DNA of 64,000 nucleotides from Candidatus Eisenbergiella stercoravium. Lineage in GTDB: Bacteria > Bacillota > Clostridia > Lachnospirales > Lachnospiraceae. The notes beneath the pieces were generated by a model that was not told the DNA's origin, searched no databases, and saw only the letters and a program-made list of their open reading frames with translations. Positions within the stretch are counted from its first letter, which is position 1. Each line of letters opens with the position of its first letter. The position numbers and the translations under genes are program-made. The stretch spans positions 1 to 64,000 of the forward strand of contig DXHY01000054.1 of NCBI GenBank assembly GCA_019113175.1, read 5' to 3'. Below are positions 59,143 through 64,000 of the stretch, piece by piece.

Positions 59143-59916
59143 ATGAACAAAACTGTGAATTTTGATCTGACAGGCAAGGTTGCCATTGTTACCGGTGCTT
59201 CCAGGGGGCTTGGAATTGAGCTGGCCACTTCCCTTGCGGAGTACGGGGCTGATCTGGCGCTGATGGCCGGCAACGAGGAAAAAATGAAAAAGGCTGCGGC
59301 AGATATTGTCGAAAAGACCGGCGTAAAGGTGATTACCGTAAAGGTGAATATTGCAGATGAAGAGAGCGTTCAGAAGGCGGTGGCCGCTGTTATGGATGAG
59401 TACGGACGAATTGATATTCTGGTAAATAATGCGGGGATCATCCGTTATGGACGTCCGGAAGAAATTTCTCATAAGGACTGGAGCGAATGTATCGACGTGG
59501 ATGTTACCGGCACCTGGCTGATGAGTAAGGAAGTCGTAAACGCATCCATGATGGAAAAAGGCGGACGGATTGTCAACATCTGTTCTGTCAACAGTTTCAG
59601 CGCCTCTCCGGCGGCAGTCGTATACCATGTCGCAAAGGCGGCGGAGGCGGCGCTCACCAAATCCTGCGCCGCCGCATGGGCAGGACATGGCATCTATGTC
59701 AACGGCATCGCTCCCGGGAATATGCAGAATGGCGAAATGGCGCCTGATACCCCTCCGGCAATCCTTGAGAACATCCGCAACAAAGTGCCTCAGAGAAGAT
59801 TGGGACAATACGGGGACCTCTCCGGCGCTCTGCTGTTTCTGGCTTCCGACGCCAATACCTATACACAGGGGACGATTATCGTCTGTGACGGCGGCCTGAT
59901 CCTGGAAAGCTTCTGA
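59143..59916 (+). CDS. SDR family oxidoreductase (KduD/gluconate dehydrogenase type)
   Basis: 257 residues. Rossmann motif TGASRGLG near 17, NNAG near 95, catalytic Ser in CSVNSFSA near 145 and YHVAK near 158, i.e. a complete classical SDR. Ends with GTIIVCDGGLILESF. This group includes 2-deoxy-D-gluconate 3-dehydrogenase (KduD) and gluconate 5-dehydrogenase, which use NAD(P)H on sugar acids. The ATG at 59143 follows GAAAGGAG; an earlier in-frame ATG at 59113 has no site. The gene is alone, between an operator-like repeat and a terminator. Confidence 0.88.
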   Translation: MNKTVNFDLTGKVAIVTGASRGLGIELATSLAEYGADLALMAGNEEKMKKAAADIVEKTGVKVITVKVNIADEESVQKAVAAVMDEYGRIDILVNNAGIIRYGRPEEISHKDWSECIDVDVTGTWLMSKEVVNASMMEKGGRIVNICSVNSFSASPAAVVYHVAKAAEAALTKSCAAAWAGHGIYVNGIAPGNMQNGEMAPDTPPAILENIRNKVPQRRLGQYGDLSGALLFLASDANTYTQGTIIVCDGGLILESF

Positions 59917-59981
59917 TCCATCAGGTTAAGACATGGAATATTAAGTTGCAGAACGTGCACCCGCCTGGCGCACCTGAAAAA

Positions 59982-60028
59982 GCGGGCAGCCCTTCGATTT
60001 TACGGAGGACTGCCCGCGTCTGTTTTTT
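59982..60028 (+). terminator. Terminator of the dehydrogenase gene
   Basis: GCGGGCAG (59982-59989) pairs with CTGCCCGC (60010-60017), followed by GTCTGTTTTTTT. It lies about 65 bp after the stop codon. Confidence 0.88.
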
Positions 60029-60058
60029 TCACCGGTTCCGGCACACCGCATTTTCCCT

Positions 60059-60125
60059 TCATGCCGAAGCGCCGCAAATTCTGATTGAAAAATACGCTAT
60101 CGAGCGTATTTTCGTATTTTCGTAT
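60059..60125 (-). repeat. Dispersed palindromic element, copy E (at a gene end)
   Basis: Nearly the same as copy D: GAAAATACGCTCGATAGCGTATTTTTC hairpin then TCAGAATTTGCGGCGCTTCGGCATGAAGG on the minus strand. Here it stands 20 bp after the FtsX stop. The stem 3' arm ends in TTTTTC, so it can act as a terminator of the ABC operon. The left flank carries a TTTCGTA-type tandem repeat. Confidence 0.75.
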
Positions 60126-60142
60126 TTTTGTATTTTTCAGTC

Positions 60143-62821
60143 TCACTCCACCCGCAGCCTCTCCACCACGGAATACCTCCGGGCGGCCCTGCAGGTTGCA
60201 ACCGGGATTCCGATTCCCAGAATCACGAAGGCGGGCAGGAACAGGAAGATGGGCCAGATCGTAAAATGCCAGGTAAAGAACCAGATCAGGCTGCTGACCG
60301 CCAGACCGACGAAAGGACCTGTCGCCACGATCAGCACGAGGGCCAGCGCCAGCGCTCCGCAGGTATACAGGAGCCCCTCCAGGGCCAGCATGGTTTTCAT
60401 CTGACGCCCCGTCATGCCGATGGACTGAAGCACGGCCAGCTCCCTGCGCCTTGACGTAATCCCGGTGAGAATGGCGTTGAAGAAATTCAGCACGCCCACC
60501 AGAGCCACGATGAAGCTCAGCGCTCCGCCCAGAAGCAGGAACATGTTCCGAAAACCGTCAAATTCTGCCGCATAGATGGCCTTGCTTTCATAGTCCAGCC
60601 AGGGCGCCGTATTTTCCGTATAATCCTGCAGGAAGGCCTCCATGGAGGCATCCGCCGCCTCATCCGTCATGTCGAAGGCGTAATACATCACGCTGTCGGT
60701 ACCCGTATCCCGGATGAAGGTCTGCGCGTTCAGCACGAACTCATCATCTCCATAATAACGATAGCTGAGCGCCATCGGCACCGTCACCAGCGCCGCTACC
60801 GTGTACTCCACATCCCGGTATTTCACTGCGCGGCTGGAGTAAACGATATTTTCCGGCACATCCTCCCAGGAACCGTAAACCTCTCCGGTATCCGGATTAT
60901 AGTATTCATATTCCTCCACATACCGCAGGGTCACCGTATCCCCCAGCCTGGCCCAGTGGCTGTCCATGATGGGATCACCGTAATCATCGTCGCGGTATAC
61001 GGCAGCGACATAATTTCCTCCCGGTTCATAGAGCAAAGACAGATCCCCCTCCAGCACGGTCAGATGATCCAGGGCGAAGGGCTCCATGCCATAAAGCTGG
61101 GCGTTGTCCGCAATCCTTCCATCCTCCGTTTTTTCCGACAGACTCACCAGACGATCCAGATTCTCCGGGGTACTCCACCAACCGTTTGCGGTCCGGAAGT
61201 ATTCCTCGCTGACAAACTCCTGAACGGAGGAGGTTCTTCCATACACCCGTCCCCCGTCCGCGATTCCGCCCTGGGCCCAAGCTGCATCCACAGCCGTTTC
61301 GGGCAGGGCCATGTCCTCGTTGAAGGAGTCTCCCCCGGTTTGAAACTGGCCCGCATCCGCCAGAATAAAATCGCTCGCCGTAAAATTGGCAATATACTTA
61401 TCCATGTCAAAGCTGTTCACAAGAGTCACCGTCACGGCAAACAGCACCACCGCCAGAGACAGGGACAGAATGGTCACCACCGTTTTCCCCCGGCTGCGGC
61501 CCAGATTGGCCCGGGCCATGGAGAACAGGGAAACTCTTTTCCCGTTTCGGCCGCCGCCCTTTTTCTCTCCCCGCTGTTTCGGAGACGCGCCCTCCGTGTA
61601 GCGCACCGCCTCCACCGGGGAAACCCGTCCCGCCATCCGGCCGGGCCGGTAGCAGGAAATCAGCACGGTAAGCAGGGCGAAAATGCCCGAACCCACAAAG
61701 ATCAGCGGGTTCAGGGAAACCAGAGACACCACGCCGTCCAGCTTCTCCACGATCACGGGAGTGAGGGCTCCGCCCAGCAGCCAGCCCAGGAAAAGTCCCA
61801 GCGGGATGCCGCACAGGGAAAGGGCCAGCGCCTGGAAGCGCACAATCCGCCGCAGCTGTCCCGGCGTGGTTCCGATGGTTTTTAACAGGCCGTAAAACCG
61901 GATGTCTCCCGCCGCCGATATCTGGAACACGTTATAAATGATCAGATAGCCCGTCAGCAGAATCAGGAGAAGGATTCCCACGACGAGCAGAAGGGTCGTC
62001 GGATCCATCCGGCCGGAAAACTGCGCTCCGGTATAGCCCCAGTTGACGCCAATATTGACGTAAGTATCCGGATTGGAAGCATCCTCTGTCTGATATCCTG
62101 CGTTTTCCAAAATCTGTTCCAGATCGGATTCGATGGACCGGGCGCCGTTTTCCAACATCACATCCAGATTCCAGCTTCCCGTCATCTGATCCGATCCCGG
62201 CGGCGTCACGTCCGTCTCCTGCAGAATCTCATCCAGGCGGCTTTCCGAGATCAGGATATGATTGGCCACGATCGCCGTATCATACTCCCACCAGCCGCAC
62301 AGGACAAAGGACTGTGTGGTCTCATGTCCGTCCACCTCAAAGGTCACAGTGAATTCCGTCCCAGGCTCCGGCTCCACACCGAGAAGCTCCAGCACATGGG
62401 TATCCGTCGCCGCCTCGTTCGTTCCTTCCTCCGGCAACCGTCCCTCCACCGGATCGCAGTACATCCAGTGCGCTTCCTTCGCGTCAGAATAGCTGATTTC
62501 CACATGGGACTTGTTGAACGGCACCTCCGTTGGCATGCCCAGAAAACGCCGCACCCCCCATTCCCGGATCAGCGGATCCTCTTTCAGCTCCTCGAACTGC
62601 TCTTCGGTCAGATATTTGAAGCCTCCATGGGAAAATCCTCCCGCCTGCCGGAAGTTCGACTGCTGGAAGCCCTCGTTGATGGACATGGCGATGGTGAACA
62701 ACGATGTAAACAGCATCGCCGTAAGGGCGATCGCCAGAATCGCCACCAGGTTTCTCGTCCGTCCGGCCAGAAGCGTGCGCATCCCCAGACGGCGTATACA
62801 TTTTCGGTTCGCTACTTTCAT
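60143..62821 (-). CDS. FtsX/MacB-type ABC transporter permease
   Basis: 892 residues from the preferred start. One span near 15-40, then an extracellular MacB-like domain of 200-plus residues, an FtsX domain of three spans (LLVVGILLLILLTGYLIIYNVFQIS onwards near 285), a basic linker (PKQRGEKKGGGRNGKR), a second large extracellular domain and a second FtsX domain of three or four spans near 770-880. This duplicated FtsX layout is found in Firmicute exporters of lipoproteins or peptides and in resistance systems. GGAGG lies before the ATG at 62821, 49 bp after the ATPase stop. Confidence 0.85.
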   Translation of the reverse strand: MKVANRKCIRRLGMRTLLAGRTRNLVAILAIALTAMLFTSLFTIAMSINEGFQQSNFRQAGGFSHGGFKYLTEEQFEELKEDPLIREWGVRRFLGMPTEVPFNKSHVEISYSDAKEAHWMYCDPVEGRLPEEGTNEAATDTHVLELLGVEPEPGTEFTVTFEVDGHETTQSFVLCGWWEYDTAIVANHILISESRLDEILQETDVTPPGSDQMTGSWNLDVMLENGARSIESDLEQILENAGYQTEDASNPDTYVNIGVNWGYTGAQFSGRMDPTTLLLVVGILLLILLTGYLIIYNVFQISAAGDIRFYGLLKTIGTTPGQLRRIVRFQALALSLCGIPLGLFLGWLLGGALTPVIVEKLDGVVSLVSLNPLIFVGSGIFALLTVLISCYRPGRMAGRVSPVEAVRYTEGASPKQRGEKKGGGRNGKRVSLFSMARANLGRSRGKTVVTILSLSLAVVLFAVTVTLVNSFDMDKYIANFTASDFILADAGQFQTGGDSFNEDMALPETAVDAAWAQGGIADGGRVYGRTSSVQEFVSEEYFRTANGWWSTPENLDRLVSLSEKTEDGRIADNAQLYGMEPFALDHLTVLEGDLSLLYEPGGNYVAAVYRDDDYGDPIMDSHWARLGDTVTLRYVEEYEYYNPDTGEVYGSWEDVPENIVYSSRAVKYRDVEYTVAALVTVPMALSYRYYGDDEFVLNAQTFIRDTGTDSVMYYAFDMTDEAADASMEAFLQDYTENTAPWLDYESKAIYAAEFDGFRNMFLLLGGALSFIVALVGVLNFFNAILTGITSRRRELAVLQSIGMTGRQMKTMLALEGLLYTCGALALALVLIVATGPFVGLAVSSLIWFFTWHFTIWPIFLFLPAFVILGIGIPVATCRAARRYSVVERLRVE

Positions 62822-62869
62822 ACCTGCCTCCATTCCCGAATCCGGAAATTTTCTCCGTTTTTGCCCGGA

Positions 62870-63541
62870 TTATTTTCCGCTCACAATCCGCCCGTCCTCA
62901 ATGCGGACGATCCGGTCCGCCATCTGCGCGATTTCCTCATTATGGGTAATCATCACCATGGTCTGGGAAAATTTCTGTCCGGCCACCTTCATCAGTCCCA
63001 GCACATCCTGACTGGTTCGGGAGTCCAGATTTCCGGTGGGCTCGTCCGCCAGAAGGATGGCGGGCTTTGCCGCCAGCGCCCGCGCGATCGCCACGCGCTG
63101 CTGCTGGCCTCCTGACAGCTGATTTGGCCGGCTGTTCCGTTTTTTCTCAAGCCCCAGGACAGCGATGACCTCCTGCAGGTAGTCCTGATCCGGCCTCCGT
63201 CCGTCCAGCTCCACGGGCAGAACAATATTTTCATAAACGCTGAGCACCGGAACCAGATTGTAGGACTGGAACACAAACCCGATCTTCCGCCGCCGGAAAA
63301 TGGTCAGCGCTTCATCCTTCAGGGAAAAAATATCCTTCCCGTCCACCGTCACTCTGCCCGAGGTCGGCCGGTCCAGCCCGCCCAGCATATGCAGCAGGGT
63401 GGATTTTCCCGATCCGGAGGTGCCCACAATCGCCACGAATTCTCCATTTTCCACCGCCAGATCCACGCCGTCCAGCGCCCGCACCTGGGTATCGCCGGAA
63501 CCGTAATATTTTTTCAGGTTTTCCGTCTGTAAGATTGCCAT
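62870..63541 (-). CDS. ABC transporter ATPase, MacB/LolD type
   Basis: 223 residues. Walker [22 protein letters not shown] near 37, Q-loop [18 protein letters not shown] near 88, signature [15 protein letters not shown] near 142, Walker [13 protein letters not shown] near 163, His switch MITHNEE near 195. This is the short, highly conserved ATPase of the MacB/FtsE group and must drive the FtsX-type permease encoded next. A terminator hairpin lies just upstream, so expression may need read-through or an upstream promoter. Role in peptide or lipoprotein handling is inferred. Confidence 0.93.
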   Translation of the reverse strand: MAILQTENLKKYYGSGDTQVRALDGVDLAVENGEFVAIVGTSGSGKSTLLHMLGGLDRPTSGRVTVDGKDIFSLKDEALTIFRRRKIGFVFQSYNLVPVLSVYENIVLPVELDGRRPDQDYLQEVIAVLGLEKKRNSRPNQLSGGQQQRVAIARALAAKPAILLADEPTGNLDSRTSQDVLGLMKVAGQKFSQTMVMITHNEEIAQMADRIVRIEDGRIVSGK

Positions 63542-63578
63542 GTTTCCGCCTTTCCGCCGCCGCAGGCGGCATTTTCAT

Positions 63579-63614
63579 AAAAAAAAGCCCGCAGTGCCTT
63601 TTCACACTACAGAC
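63579..63614 (-). terminator. Terminator between the histidine kinase and the ABC operon
   Basis: Minus strand GTCTGTAGTG (63614-63605) pairs with CACTGCGGGC (63596-63587) with three G-U pairs, followed by eight T. It lies 100 bp after the kinase stop and 38 bp before the ATPase start codon. Confidence 0.8.
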
Positions 63615-63618
63615 TTTA

Positions 63619-63657
63619 TCATAGAAATCTTTCCCGGTACTGTCAGAAATGTGACAG
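63619..63657 (-). promoter_or_regulatory. Operator-like palindrome and -10 upstream of the ABC operon
   Basis: Minus strand CTGTCA-CATTTC-TGACAG (63657-63640) is a perfect inverted repeat with six-base arms; TATGAT (63624-63619) could be a -10. If used, transcription would begin just at the terminator hairpin, so the ABC operon would be under attenuation. Confidence 0.45.
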
Positions 63658-63711
63658 AGTTGTCATTTTTCGTACCAAACATTGTGCGCAGAAGATGTAC
63701 GGTCTTATCTC

Positions 63712-64000
63712 TTACCGCGGAAGATACAGCGAAAAGGTGCTGCCGTTTCCCGGTTCGCTTTTCACCTTCACATATCCGCCCTGGCCGGAAGCGATCCGGC
63801 GGGTCAGATACAGGCCGATTCCCACGCCTTCCGCCTGCCAGGCGGAGGGGGAACGGTAAAAACGGCCGAAAATTTTCGCCTGCTCTTCCTCCGGAATGCC
63901 TGGCCCGGTATCCGTCACCTGAATGGCGGAAAACATTTCATATTCTCTCACCTCCACGGTCACGCTGCCGCCGCAGGGTGTGTACTTCACCGCATTGTCC
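63712..64000 (-). CDS. Sensor histidine kinase, C-terminal part (cut by window end)
   Basis: 96 codons remain (DNAVKYTPCGGSV onward). They form the HATPase domain: N-box DNAVKYTP at the very edge, G1-box VTDTGPGIPEEEQAKIFGRFYR and G2-box GVGIGLYLTRRIASGQGG, then the final strands KSEPGNGSTFSLYLPR. The rest of the kinase, and its regulator, lie beyond the window. It is followed by the ABC operon, whose expression it probably controls, as in Bce-type and related peptide-response systems. Confidence 0.93.
   Translation of the reverse strand, partial: DNAVKYTPCGGSVTVEVREYEMFSAIQVTDTGPGIPEEEQAKIFGRFYRSPSAWQAEGVGIGLYLTRRIASGQGGYVKVKSEPGNGSTFSLYLPR

Noticed and set aside
59080-59808. 242-codon minus-strand frame opposite the SDR gene
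   Set aside because: The plus-strand frame has complete SDR motifs, ribosome site and terminator.

Overview
The window reads as a chromosome segment from a spore-forming, anaerobic Firmicute of the Lachnospiraceae type (Blautia/Clostridium relatives). The signs are a CotS-family spore coat protein, rubrerythrin, acetate kinase, a short-type ProRS with the C-terminal zinc tail, an Lsa-type ABC-F protein, YesM/YesN two-component proteins, LplB/LplC-type sugar permeases, strong AGGAGG ribosome sites and textbook sigma-A promoters (TTGACA-17-TATAAT type). Most genes lie on the minus strand. No rRNA, tRNA, CRISPR array or prophage was seen. Taxonomy is inferred from gene content only.

Left part (1-20 kb): start of an HU gene; CotS-like kinase fold protein; cca; a cold-shock gene behind a long leader that carries a terminator; a divergent two-component system and three-gene ABC exporter of the LanFEG/CprABC type (antimicrobial peptide defence); rubrerythrin; a Nudix hydrolase; an M20 peptidase with two membrane proteins (one DUF5058); proS-ackA; hflX; an Lsa-type ABC-F ribosomal protection gene with a long leader and candidate leader peptide.

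Middle (20-45 kb): a single-polypeptide fusion of an EndoQ-like PHP nuclease to a UvrD helicase with two sliding-clamp motifs; an Rpn nuclease; a MATE exporter behind a probable guanidine-IV riboswitch; AI-2E family membrane protein; O-antigen-ligase-like protein; RluA; MFS; a 37-residue membrane protein; an amidase-domain lipoprotein; a decayed MoxR/DUF58 cluster still facing an intact two-component system, with matching operator-like repeats at both; flavodoxin, phosphoesterase and ROK genes; debris of an IS605-type TnpB gene and a RelB antitoxin; small membrane, kinase, glycosyltransferase and lipoprotein genes.

Right part (45-64 kb): a 12-kb AT-richer carbohydrate locus bounded by terminators: DUF4340-like protein, YesM, YesN, GH172, GH32, two permeases, solute-binding lipoprotein and a divergent GH32/43-like enzyme. 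It is a plausible importer-plus-intracellular-hydrolase system for fructofuranose compounds such as inulo-oligosaccharides or difructose dianhydrides. After it come an MFS exporter preceded by a small ORF, an SDR dehydrogenase, and an FtsX/MacB-type ABC transporter whose histidine kinase is cut by the window end.

A dispersed palindromic element recurs at about seven places (5.8, 12.4, 16.1, 18.1, 19.7, 23.7 and 60.1 kb). In six of them it sits directly against the Shine-Dalgarno sequence of the next gene, and its outer arms show compensatory base changes.
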